Source: an uncultured Saprospiraceae bacterium (GTDB taxonomy: Bacteria; Bacteroidota; Bacteroidia; Chitinophagales; Saprospiraceae). Taken from it: a stretch of 8,219 bases of DNA. The position numbers and the translations under genes are program-made. The notes beneath the pieces were generated by a model. The model had not been told where the DNA came from. It saw only the letters and a list, made by a program, of their open reading frames with translations, and ran no database searches. Positions 1-6,436 of this stretch are shown here, piece after piece. The stretch is from assembly GCA_905479665.1 (NCBI GenBank), contig CAJQNM010000469.1:1-8219 (forward strand), read 5' to 3'. How positions within the stretch are numbered: the stretch's first letter is position 1; each line of letters starts with the position of its first letter.

Positions 1-983
1 ATCGCCTTGCCAGGTCGGCAGGTTTGGCAGTGGCTGACAAACCAGGAGGTACGGCTTTCAATCCACTGGTCATATATGGTGATGTGGGACTGGGCAAGAC
101 ACATTTGATGCAGGCGGTTGGAAATCGCATTCGTGAACGTCAGGAAGCACGACCTGTCCTTTATGTTTCTGCTGAAAAATTTACCAACCAAATCATCGAA
201 TCAATTAAGAATAATGCGATCAATGACCTGGTAAATTTCTACCAGCAGATCGATGTATTGATGGTGGATGATATTCAGTTCCTGGCGAACAAACATAAGA
301 CCCAGGAAATATTTTTTCACATATTCAATCAACTGCACCAAAACGGGAAGCAACTTATCATGACCTCCGATCGGCCTCCCAAAGACCTTGATGGTATGCA
401 GGAGAGATTGATTTCGAGATTCAAATGGGGACTTACTGCCGACTTGCAAGCTCCTGACCTGGAGACCAGAATGGCTATCCTAGAGTCTAAAATGAGTAAT
501 GAAGGAGTTGCCATACCGGGCAATGTTATTGAATTTATCTGCTACAATATTCAGAACAATATTCGAGAATTGGAAGGTGTATTGATCTCGATCATCGCTC
601 AGGCATCTCTCAACCGGCGCGAAATTGATATTGACTTGGCTCGTGAAGTTATTGAGAAATTTGTGGTGCAAATTTCAAAACAAGTCACAGTCGAGAGCAT
701 TAGGGAGTTGGTGGCAGACCACTTTGACATGCCAGTCGAGAAACTTCAGGCCAAATCTCGCAAGCGCTCCATTGTGATCGCTCGTCAACTATCCATGTAT
801 CTAGCAAAGAAGCTGACGAACAAATCACTCAAATCCATTGGAGACAAATTTGGCGGTCGCGATCACAGCACAGTCATTTACTCCTGCAATGCAGTTCAGG
901 ATCTGATGGATACCGATTCAGTTTTTAAAGACACGGTCCAAGAACTCGAGAAGAAAGTGGCAATGAGTCTAGCCTCAGTATAA
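1..983 (+). CDS. dnaA: Chromosomal replication initiator DnaA (5' truncated by window edge)
   Basis: DnaA binds DnaA boxes at oriC, forms an ATP-dependent filament and opens the origin. The frame is already open at base 3 (RLARSAGLAVADKPGG), so the TTG at 24 is not the start. Domains I-II and the beginning of the AAA+ domain lie outside the window. Numbering from the codon at 24, the visible parts are Walker A GDVGLGKT (19-26), Walker B VDDIQF (81-86), sensor 1 TSD (114-116), the arginine-finger box SRFKWGL (131-137) and sensor 2 NIRELEG (179-185). Domain IV starts near 216 and carries the DNA-binding signature GGRDHSTV (277-284). The C-terminal length is normal and no frame break is seen. 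The second Walker A residue is Asp, where DnaA proteins nearly always have Gly. The gene converges on the xylulokinase gene with 69 bp between stop codons. The family call is certain. Confidence 0.97.
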   Translation, partial: RLARSAGLAVADKPGGTAFNPLVIYGDVGLGKTHLMQAVGNRIRERQEARPVLYVSAEKFTNQIIESIKNNAINDLVNFYQQIDVLMVDDIQFLANKHKTQEIFFHIFNQLHQNGKQLIMTSDRPPKDLDGMQERLISRFKWGLTADLQAPDLETRMAILESKMSNEGVAIPGNVIEFICYNIQNNIRELEGVLISIIAQASLNRREIDIDLAREVIEKFVVQISKQVTVESIRELVADHFDMPVEKLQAKSRKRSIVIARQLSMYLAKKLTNKSLKSIGDKFGGRDHSTVIYSCNAVQDLMDTDSVFKDTVQELEKKVAMSLASV

Positions 984-1014
984 GGAAGGATCCCGTATGG
1001 GTTTAAAAGAACAA

Positions 1015-1041
1015 GTCGAAATAGGTAAGTTATTCTTCGAC
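1015..1041. terminator. Hairpin between convergent dnaA and xylB
   Basis: GTCGAA (1015-1020) can pair with TTCGAC (1036-1041). ATA/TAT (1021-1023 with 1031-1033) extends the stem across a 2-nt bulge, leaving a 7-nt loop. It sits in the 69-bp gap between two convergent stop codons, where a bidirectional terminator is expected. There is no clear T tract on either side, so this is a structural suggestion only. Confidence 0.3.
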
Positions 1042-1052
1042 AGCCCCTTAAG

Positions 1053-2534
1053 TTATTTTCCCAGGCTGCTGGTGAGAATCGATCGCCAATTTTCATAAAT
1101 GGGCTGATGTGCTCCATCTGTCCGCGGCTCTATCACATCGACCACCTGCACTTTTTTCATGGCATCACCGAGCGAAGCAAAATACCCTGCCCCGCAGCCG
1201 CCGGCCAGAGCGGCACCGACTGCACCGGTCGTATCGGCCATTTCGATCCGAGCACCCGATAGATCGGAAACTGCCTGGCTGAAAATCCGCGATTGGAACA
1301 GATTGTCATTTCCCACCCGAATCACGTCAGTCTTGAGCTTCATGTCCTTGAGGATGTCAATTCCGTACACAAATGCAAAAGCAATTCCCTCGAGCGTAGC
1401 CCTCACCATGTGGTCTCGGGTATGCCGATTTAATTGCAATCCATGCATTTGAGCACCCAGGTCGCGATTGCCCAGCATACGCTCGGCGCCGTTTCCAAAT
1501 GGAAGGACCGCAAGACCATCGGCTCCAGGACGGATTTTTTCGGCCATCCGTTCGAGCTCGAGATAACTGCGCGCACTGCCGACTACTTCTTGACGCAGCC
1601 ATCCATACATCCGGCCTGCTCCATTGATGCATAGCAAGATGCCGATGCGTGGATCAGCTTGAGTATGGTTTACGTGGGCAAATCCATTGACACGAGATTC
1701 ACTATCGTACAAAGCCTTATCGACCACGCCGTAGACTACTCCAGATGTGCCACCTGTGGCAGCAATCTCGCTGGGTTCCAATACATTGAGTGACAGAGCA
1801 TTGTTAGGTTGATCCCCTGCCCGATATCCAATCACGATACCCTCAGGCAGTCCTGTTTCTGCAGCGGCAGACGAAGATACCTTCGCTTGCAACCCACAAC
1901 TTGGCACCACCTCTGGAATAAGATTTGGAGAAATATCATAGTGCTCTAAAACGCGATCAGCACATTGATTGTCTTGGAAATCCCACAAGATACCTTCCGA
2001 CAATCCACTCACTGTGGTACTCATTTCACCCGAAAGTTTGTAGGCGATGTAGTCTCCAGGAAGCATAAATTTGTCAATGCGGGCGTAGATTTCTGGTTCG
2101 TTTTCTTGCACCCAACGCAATTTTGACGCGGTAAAATTACCAGGCGAATTAAGCATGTGCGTGAGACACTGATTTGGTCCGATTTGCTCAAAAGCATTGG
2201 CGCCTATCTCCACTGCACGACTATCGCACCAAATGATGGAAGGGCGCAGTACCTGCCCCTGATCATCTAATAGTACAAGACCATGCATTTGATAAGAGAT
2301 GCCAATCGCCCTGATGTCCTGCACATCACTCACGAGAGTGAGTAGCTCGCGTGTCGCCGCGCATAAATGGTGCCACCAAAGCTCAGGGTCTTGCTCCGCC
2401 CAGCCGGGGCGATTTGCCACAATGTCCATCTCAAACGATGGATGCTGAGCAACCGCTACTCGCTTGCCAGTTTCTAGCGAGACCAATGCCGCCTTGATGG
2501 AAGAACTTCCAATATCATATCCGATTAAGTACAT
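1053..2534 (-). CDS. xylB: Xylulokinase (FGGY carbohydrate kinase)
   Basis: This predicted cytoplasmic enzyme phosphorylates D-xylulose with ATP to D-xylulose 5-phosphate, feeding xylose into the pentose phosphate pathway. At 493 residues it has the usual FGGY length, with two actin-like ATPase domains. Visible motifs are the N-terminal phosphate loop YDIGSSSIKAAL (6-17), QMHG (82-85, substrate side), WCDSR (102-106), AGDQPNNAL (239-247) with D241 in the place of the catalytic base, GGTSG (261-265) and RATLEGIAFAF (378-388). The segment RVGNDNLFQSRIFSQAVSD (406-424) replaces the GGGA-rich adenosine motif of proteobacterial enzymes, as in other Bacteroidota xylulokinases. The ATG at 2534 puts the phosphate loop at the expected distance from the N terminus, and a GAGG lies just upstream. 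No xylA, transporter or regulator is adjacent, so co-regulation with xylose genes cannot be seen. Another FGGY sugar substrate is possible but less likely given QMHG and AGDQ. Confidence 0.94.
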   Translation of the reverse strand: MYLIGYDIGSSSIKAALVSLETGKRVAVAQHPSFEMDIVANRPGWAEQDPELWWHHLCAATRELLTLVSDVQDIRAIGISYQMHGLVLLDDQGQVLRPSIIWCDSRAVEIGANAFEQIGPNQCLTHMLNSPGNFTASKLRWVQENEPEIYARIDKFMLPGDYIAYKLSGEMSTTVSGLSEGILWDFQDNQCADRVLEHYDISPNLIPEVVPSCGLQAKVSSSAAAETGLPEGIVIGYRAGDQPNNALSLNVLEPSEIAATGGTSGVVYGVVDKALYDSESRVNGFAHVNHTQADPRIGILLCINGAGRMYGWLRQEVVGSARSYLELERMAEKIRPGADGLAVLPFGNGAERMLGNRDLGAQMHGLQLNRHTRDHMVRATLEGIAFAFVYGIDILKDMKLKTDVIRVGNDNLFQSRIFSQAVSDLSGARIEMADTTGAVGAALAGGCGAGYFASLGDAMKKVQVVDVIEPRTDGAHQPIYENWRSILTSSLGK

Positions 2535-2566
2535 GACCTCAAAATAAAATTACATATTCACCTATC
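2535..2566. promoter_or_regulatory. 32-bp divergent intergenic region, xylB / SMUG2 gene
   Basis: This AT-rich gap separates the xylB ATG (minus strand) from the GTG of the glycosylase gene (plus strand). Any promoters for the two genes must overlap each other or the opposite coding region. On the minus strand TTATTTTG (2540-2547) differs by one base from the Bacteroidota -7 element TAnnTTTG. I see no matching -33 TTTG at a proper distance, and the site lies very close to the ATG. I therefore mark only the region and do not call a promoter. Confidence 0.3.
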
Positions 2567-3241
2567 GTGAATTTTGCCGAAAAAGTCTTGTCTTATCAAT
2601 TTGGTCTGAAGCCAGATCTGCCTCTTCCCAACGATGTGGAGTTCTTATTTCCAGCGTCCTTGCCTGAAGTGCGAAAATCGATGACCGATTTTTATACCAA
2701 ATATTACCATGGCAAGGAAGAGCGCATTGCCTTGCTTGGCATCAATCCTGGACGGTTTGGCGCTGGTATTACCGGTATTCCATTCACTGATCCCATTCGA
2801 CTTGGCGAGGTTTGCCAGATCAAACATGATTTTCATCTGCGGGCTGAGCTGTCCTCCATATTTGTCTATGAGGTTATCGCAGCGATGGGAGGATTGGAAA
2901 AATTTTGCAATGCTGTGTACGTTTCTTCGATCTGTCCATTGGGATTTGTCAAGGATGGAAAAAACTACAATTACTATGACGATCGCCAACTGTATCTTGC
3001 AGTGGAGGAGATGATTTTGGAAAATTTTCAGGAGTTACTGAGTACGGGGGTTCGCAGTGATATCGCCTTCAGTATGGGTAAAGGGACCAATTTCAAATAC
3101 CTAGACAAGCTCAATAGGAAACATGGTTTCTTCGAAAACATCGAGGCACTGCCTCATCCTCGTTGGGTCATGCAATACCGATCGAAGCGAAAGGAGGAAT
3201 TTATTGAGGAGTACGTGAATAAAATCGAGCGCTGGGCATAA
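2567..3241 (+). CDS. SMUG2-type uracil-DNA glycosylase family protein (DUF4918)
   Basis: This is a base-excision repair enzyme of the uracil-DNA glycosylase superfamily. SMUG2 members are known to remove uracil, and some also xanthine, from DNA. The 224 residues match the usual family length. Motif 1 is GINPGRFGAGITGIPFTDP (58-76), with N60 in the place of the catalytic Asn of the SMUG1 GMNPGP motif. Motif 2 is HPRWVMQYR (197-205), with H197 as the conserved His. A central YVSSICPLGF (118-127) follows the usual layout. The start is taken as GTG at 2567: an in-frame TGA lies at 2534-2536 and there is no ATG between. No Shine-Dalgarno is evident. It is transcribed away from xylB across 32 bp and is followed by the DUF2306 remnant. 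It is probably a single housekeeping repair gene, and the neighbours give no special context. The family is clear from the motifs, but the exact substrate range is not visible. Confidence 0.88.
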   Translation: MNFAEKVLSYQFGLKPDLPLPNDVEFLFPASLPEVRKSMTDFYTKYYHGKEERIALLGINPGRFGAGITGIPFTDPIRLGEVCQIKHDFHLRAELSSIFVYEVIAAMGGLEKFCNAVYVSSICPLGFVKDGKNYNYYDDRQLYLAVEEMILENFQELLSTGVRSDIAFSMGKGTNFKYLDKLNRKHGFFENIEALPHPRWVMQYRSKRKEEFIEEYVNKIERWA

Positions 3242-3336
3242 AATCTTGCGAGGAGCGGGCCGCCGATGTCGTTAAGTTTAGGGCAGCAAAACGATTCGGG
3301 ATCGCTATCGTACAACTCAAGGGATGAAATCTCGCT

Positions 3337-3892
3337 TTGAATAACTCCGCTGCCAGGCATTTGAAGTGCTGCGTTATCTTAGGAAAATGTTTGCTACCGG
3401 CACAAAGAAAGAAAGAAAGTCAGCGCAGCTTCAGCGGCAAGTTACTAGACGGATTTTTGGTCTTTGGAGCAGTGTCCATTTCTATTCTATCCTTACGTTA
3501 TTTCGACTTTGAGGTAGACGGAATCTTGAATAAGCAAAGAGATTATGTCGTTGAGTCCAGTTTGTATCGATTTTGCTTTTACGTGCATATTTTGGGTGGG
3601 ATCATTGCGCTGCTTATCGCCCTACTCAATTATGGAAACGATGGCGTTCGCAAAAGGTAGTATGGCATCGTTTGCTAGGTAAGATCTTTGTGTATTCGGT
3701 TTGTATTTCTGGCATTGTGGGGTTGCCAGTCGTGATTTTTGTTTTCGGTGGCTGGTATTTCCCTCTTTGGGTCTGGGGTTTATGGAAGGCTATCAAATCG
3801 GAGCCTGGATATCGTGGCTCTTAAATTTAGCGATATTGGAAGGGTGGACAAAAAGAAGACCCAGAGTAAGCGGTCGACTGATTCCAAATTGA
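3337..3892 (+). pseudogene. DUF2306-like integral membrane protein, frameshifted and lacking its C terminus
   Basis: DUF2306 proteins are small polytopic membrane proteins of unknown function. The frame from TTG 3337 (an in-frame stop lies at 3325) encodes a basic N terminus, a first membrane segment LLDGFLVFGAVSISILSLRY and then FYVHILGGIIALLIALLNY, which is the HI..G.IALL.G..QF region of the family. It stops at 3658-3660. The next part of the family signature continues in another frame as VVWHRLLGKIFVYSVCISG and then FVFGGW. Adding one A to the run at 3652-3655 joins them as VRKKVVWHRLLGK. Near 3760 a further missing base beside CCC would continue as FPSLGLGFMEGYQIGAWISW. The expected C-terminal HRxWMIRSYALTFAAVTLR block is not found in any frame, so the end seems lost or heavily altered. 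The region is probably non-functional as read. The N-terminal and middle homology is good, the last third uncertain. Confidence 0.68.
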
Positions 3893-3916
3893 GATTTAAT
3901 AGTAGGGACTTCAGAA

Positions 3917-4966
3917 ATGATAAAAATGCATTCCATTCTGCCGGAAAAAATATTCGGAATTCCAGAGATACTATTTCGCTGGTTGTATATTTTATTTTTT
4001 GCTTTTGCATTTCCCATCGTATTTCTCAACGACTCATTCGCATCATTCTGGGATCACGCTAAGTTTAATGTTCCTGTGGGTATATTTTACAGTGCGTTCA
4101 TAACTCACATGGTTTTATATATCTCGCTCAGAATGCGTGGTGCCACTGACGGAATACAAGATGTAGGTCGTAACTTTCGATTGCAGCTTGGTTTGCAGAT
4201 TCTGGCCACAATGCTCTTTGCAGTGGCGATGGCAAAGTTGCTTTCAGCAGTGGGCGTCGGCACGAATGATCTTGGATACTTTGGCCGACATATTGCGGGT
4301 TCTTTATTGTCGGTTGGATTAATCTTGGGCATCTACAAAGGCACCTACTGGTTTCAACAGCTTACGATATCAATTTCAGAGCGGGAGCGCTTACAAAGGC
4401 TGAATGTGCAGGGGCAAATGGATATGCTACGCAATCAGGTCAAGCCTCATTTTCTCTTCAATTCTCTAAATACCCTTGCGAGTATTATTCCGGAAGACAG
4501 TGCGACAGCCGTGGAGTATGTAGAAAATCTTGCCAGGATCTATCGGTACATTCTTGAGATGAATGAGAAATCTTTGATTCCTATACGAGACGAATTAAAT
4601 TGCGTGCGAGCTTATGTCTTTTTACTTAAAATCAGATTTGCAAATAATATAGAGGTCCTCATTGCGGAAGAAGATTTGGCAGATGATTTTCACGTGGTAC
4701 CACTGTCTATACAGCTCTTGGTGGAAAACGCCGTGCAGCATAATATTGTAAGCAGTCAGAGACCATTGCAAGTCAGCATTGCCCCATCCGGTGATTTTCT
4801 GATTGTGAGAAATAATCTTCAACTCAAAAAACAAGTGACCAAGGGGACAGGAACTGGCTTGGAAAATATTCGCGAGCGTTACCGCCTACTGGGAGTGAAG
4901 GAACTAGCGATCGATATTTCGGAGACGCATTATCAAGTAGCTATCCCTATGGTCAGGGTGAACTAG
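3917..4966 (+). CDS. LytS/YehU-type sensor histidine kinase
   Basis: This is an inner-membrane sensor kinase of the His_kinase (PF06580) plus HATPase family. It autophosphorylates on His and passes the phosphate to the adjacent LytTR regulator. The 349 residues contain four likely membrane segments (about 21-38, 52-70, 90-112, 124-143) with only short loops and no large external sensor domain. A short linker follows (about 150-172), then the H-box LRNQVKPHFLFNSLNTL (171-187) with H178 as the phosphoacceptor. The N-box is PLSIQLLVENAVQHN (262-276) and the G-box is GTGTGLENIRERY (310-322). All catalytic motifs are intact. The ATG at 3917 gives a short cytoplasmic leader before the first membrane segment, and the ATG at 3926 is an equally possible start. 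The gene begins 24 bp after the end of the DUF2306 remnant. The regulator starts 30 bp after its stop, so they are almost certainly one transcript. The signal is not deducible. Confidence 0.95.
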   Translation: MIKMHSILPEKIFGIPEILFRWLYILFFAFAFPIVFLNDSFASFWDHAKFNVPVGIFYSAFITHMVLYISLRMRGATDGIQDVGRNFRLQLGLQILATMLFAVAMAKLLSAVGVGTNDLGYFGRHIAGSLLSVGLILGIYKGTYWFQQLTISISERERLQRLNVQGQMDMLRNQVKPHFLFNSLNTLASIIPEDSATAVEYVENLARIYRYILEMNEKSLIPIRDELNCVRAYVFLLKIRFANNIEVLIAEEDLADDFHVVPLSIQLLVENAVQHNIVSSQRPLQVSIAPSGDFLIVRNNLQLKKQVTKGTGTGLENIRERYRLLGVKELAIDISETHYQVAIPMVRVN

Positions 4967-4996
4967 TTATAAGACGAGACATTAACGATCAGAGGA

Positions 4997-5752
4997 ATGA
5001 ATGTATTAATAATAGAAGATGAACTGCCTTCGGCCAGACATCTACAGCGTCGTATTGAGCAGCTCGATCCCAAAACGAACATACTCGCTATGCTCGATAG
5101 TGTTGAGCAGGCAGTGAGCTGGTTTAGAGACAATGAGCATCCAGATCTGGTTTTTATGGATATTCAATTGGGAGACGGATCAAGTTTTCAAATATTTGAT
5201 CATGTGGAAGTAGATAGTCCAGTGATATTCACCACCGCATTTGACGAGTATGCATTAAAAGCATTTCAAGTGAAGAGTATTGACTATTTGCTAAAGCCGA
5301 TTCTGTTAGAAGACCTCTCGCGAGCGCTGGATAAATTCAGAGACCTCTCCCGCAGAAGAATTGATCACAAGGAACTACTCGCTGAATTGCGGGATCAATT
5401 TGTGCCAGCTTCCTACCAAGAACGATTACTTATCAAAGTGGGCGATCAATTTAAATATCTAAAGACTGCGGAGATCCATCATCTGCAAATTCGAAGTGGC
5501 TTGGTTGAGGTAGTTGATGTCGCAGGGAAGACACATTTTTTGGACGAGAAGATGGAAGCCATCTACGATAAACTAAATCCAAAGCTCTTCTTTCGCATCA
5601 ATCGGCAGCAGGTGATCCATGTCGATGGCATCGAAAAGATCCATGCGTACTTCAACGGACGGTTAAAGCTGACGTTGAAAGAAGGAACGGAAGACAGGTG
5701 GATAGTGGCCCGTGACCGGGTCAAAGACTTCAAAATTTGGTTGGAACAATAG
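4997..5752 (+). CDS. LytTR-family DNA-binding response regulator
   Basis: This is the cytoplasmic partner of the upstream kinase. It has a CheY-like receiver (about 1-120) followed by a LytTR DNA-binding domain (about 143-250), with 251 residues in all, typical of the family. The acidic pocket is E7/D8, the phosphoacceptor is D55 in LVFMDIQLGDG, the switch Thr lies in FTTAFDEYALKAF (78-90), and K100-P101 ends YLLKP. The LytTR part shows LLIKVGDQFKYL (144-155) and FFRINRQQVIHVDGIEKI (198-215), the usual DNA-contacting region. AGAGGA at 4991-4996 directly abuts the ATG, closer than a normal ribosome site, so its role is doubtful; the start is supported because the receiver begins MNVLIIEDE. The pair probably regulates a target elsewhere or the downstream genes, but no repeated LytTR operator could be recognised here. 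Confidence 0.95.
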   Translation: MNVLIIEDELPSARHLQRRIEQLDPKTNILAMLDSVEQAVSWFRDNEHPDLVFMDIQLGDGSSFQIFDHVEVDSPVIFTTAFDEYALKAFQVKSIDYLLKPILLEDLSRALDKFRDLSRRRIDHKELLAELRDQFVPASYQERLLIKVGDQFKYLKTAEIHHLQIRSGLVEVVDVAGKTHFLDEKMEAIYDKLNPKLFFRINRQQVIHVDGIEKIHAYFNGRLKLTLKEGTEDRWIVARDRVKDFKIWLEQ

Positions 5753-5759
5753 TCTCTGG

Positions 5760-5795
5760 AAAAAAGGAGCGGCTACCTCTGACGAGACAGCCGCT
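5760..5795 (-). terminator. GC-rich hairpin with T run on the minus strand, after the response regulator gene
   Basis: AGCGGCT (5768-5774) pairs perfectly with AGCCGCT (5789-5795). Inside, CTC (5777-5779) can pair with GAG (5784-5786), leaving a TGAC loop and an AC/AC internal loop. Read on the minus strand the stem is followed by CC and six T (complement of A 5760-5765), the classic Rho-independent form. On the plus strand it lies 16 bases after the regulator stop but lacks an immediate T tract. It may end the two-component operon as a bare hairpin, act both ways, or be a leftover of a minus-strand gene. Confidence 0.5.
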
Positions 5796-5819
5796 TACAC
5801 CCCAAAACCATCTGAGCAC

Positions 5820-5840
5820 AAGGTAAGCTTTTACTTTTTT
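5820..5840 (+). terminator. Weak AT-rich hairpin with T run
   Basis: AAGGTAA (5820-5826) can pair with TTACTTT (5831-5837), including one G-T pair, around a GCTT loop. The T stretch runs 5835-5840. The stem is short and AT-rich, so it would be a weak terminator. Together with the GC-rich hairpin just upstream it could end transcription of the kinase/regulator operon. Confidence 0.3.
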
Positions 5841-5870
5841 ATGCACAACCCTCAATTGATTTTTTTAACA

Positions 5871-5890
5871 ATTTCCTAAGAAATCGATTT
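5871..5890. promoter_or_regulatory. Adjacent palindromes upstream of the NTF2-like gene
   Basis: ATTTC-CTAA-GAAAT (5871-5884) is an inverted repeat, and AAATCGATTT (5881-5890) is a perfect 10-bp palindrome overlapping it. They lie 85-104 bp before the preferred start of the NTF2-like gene, in AT-rich DNA. They could be a dimeric regulator site or chance in AT-rich sequence. No convincing Bacteroidota promoter (TTTG plus TAnnTTTG) was found in this 222-bp gap. Confidence 0.2.
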
Positions 5891-5974
5891 TGCGGAGTCA
5901 CTTTGAGCATCTGAAGAGCCCCTTAGAGTGGATAAATGATCGTACCTTCTCATTACAACAAAGCATATTACTGT

Positions 5975-6436
5975 ATGAAAGCCGATCTTCGAAGGATAGT
6001 GTTATTGCTCGTAGTTGGATTGATGAGCACGGCAGGACTTCCTGCTCAGAAGATGCTTGGAGCGGCAGATTCGTTGGCGATCCTGAGCCAGTTTTATCAC
6101 CAGGAGGACGCATGGAATGATGCGAACATCGAGCGATTTATGCAAGCATACTGGCCTTCAGAAGAGCTGGTTTTTGTGGGTGCTGATGGGCCTACGTATG
6201 GTTGGACTCCTGTCTTGGAAAACTACTATCGTCGCTATCCAGATGCCCAAAGCATGGGAAAATTGCAATTTGGCGTCTTGAAGCTTTCGCGGCTTGATTC
6301 CTCAGCTGCATTCCTAATCGGTACGTACCACTTGACTCGTGAGATGGGAGATTTGCACGGAGTCTTTACCCTCGTGTGGCGTAAGATCGAGGGTGAGTGG
6401 CTCATCGTGAGCGACCACACTTCTGCATCTGAATGA
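5975..6436 (+). CDS. Exported DUF4440 / NTF2-like (SnoaL-like) protein
   Basis: This predicted secreted or periplasmic protein has one NTF2-like cone fold; the family function is not defined (ligand binding or an unknown enzyme). I choose the ATG at 5975 rather than 5936 because it gives a proper signal peptide: MKADLRR, a hydrophobic core IVLLLVVGLMSTAG, then LPAQ with probable cleavage near residue 24-26. The mature part shows QEDAWNDANIERFMQAYW (43-60), VFVGADGPTYGW (67-78), LENYYRRYPD (81-90), YHLTREMGDLHGVFTLVWRK (118-137) and GEWLIVSDHTS (140-150), the typical DUF4440 order in Bacteroidota. It has 153 residues. Its TGA stop overlaps an ATG at 6433 (ATGA), and the serine hydrolase frame is already open from 6411. 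It may therefore be translationally coupled to, or originally fused with, the next gene. It could also stand as a complete single-domain protein, since homologous domains commonly end at ADHSS-like residues. Confidence 0.85.
   Translation: MKADLRRIVLLLVVGLMSTAGLPAQKMLGAADSLAILSQFYHQEDAWNDANIERFMQAYWPSEELVFVGADGPTYGWTPVLENYYRRYPDAQSMGKLQFGVLKLSRLDSSAAFLIGTYHLTREMGDLHGVFTLVWRKIEGEWLIVSDHTSASE

Noticed and set aside
997..1098. 33-codon open frame (MGLKEQVEIGKLFFDSP...) after dnaA with a good Shine-Dalgarno, AAGGAAGGA at 982-990
   Set aside because: It runs into the 3' end of xylB on the other strand, matches no family I know and is very short. The purine-rich stretch may be chance; at most it is the relic of a former gene downstream of dnaA.
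1357..1632. Open frames inside xylB on either strand (for example 1159-1452 plus, 1357-1632 minus)
   Set aside because: They lie within a well-supported gene in other frames and have no recognisable protein features.
3645..3662. Programmed -1 frameshifting in the DUF2306 gene
   Set aside because: The sequence CGC AAA AGG TAG does not form a proper X XXY YYZ slippery heptamer, and the C terminus is lost anyway. A missing base explains it better.
5839..5934. DnaA-box-like TTATGCACA (5839-5847) and AGTGGATAA (5926-5934) in an AT-rich gap, considered as a replication origin
   Set aside because: There is one exact consensus match and one with a mismatch, no cluster, and the site is almost 5 kb from dnaA. 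One exact match in a window of this size is not surprising.
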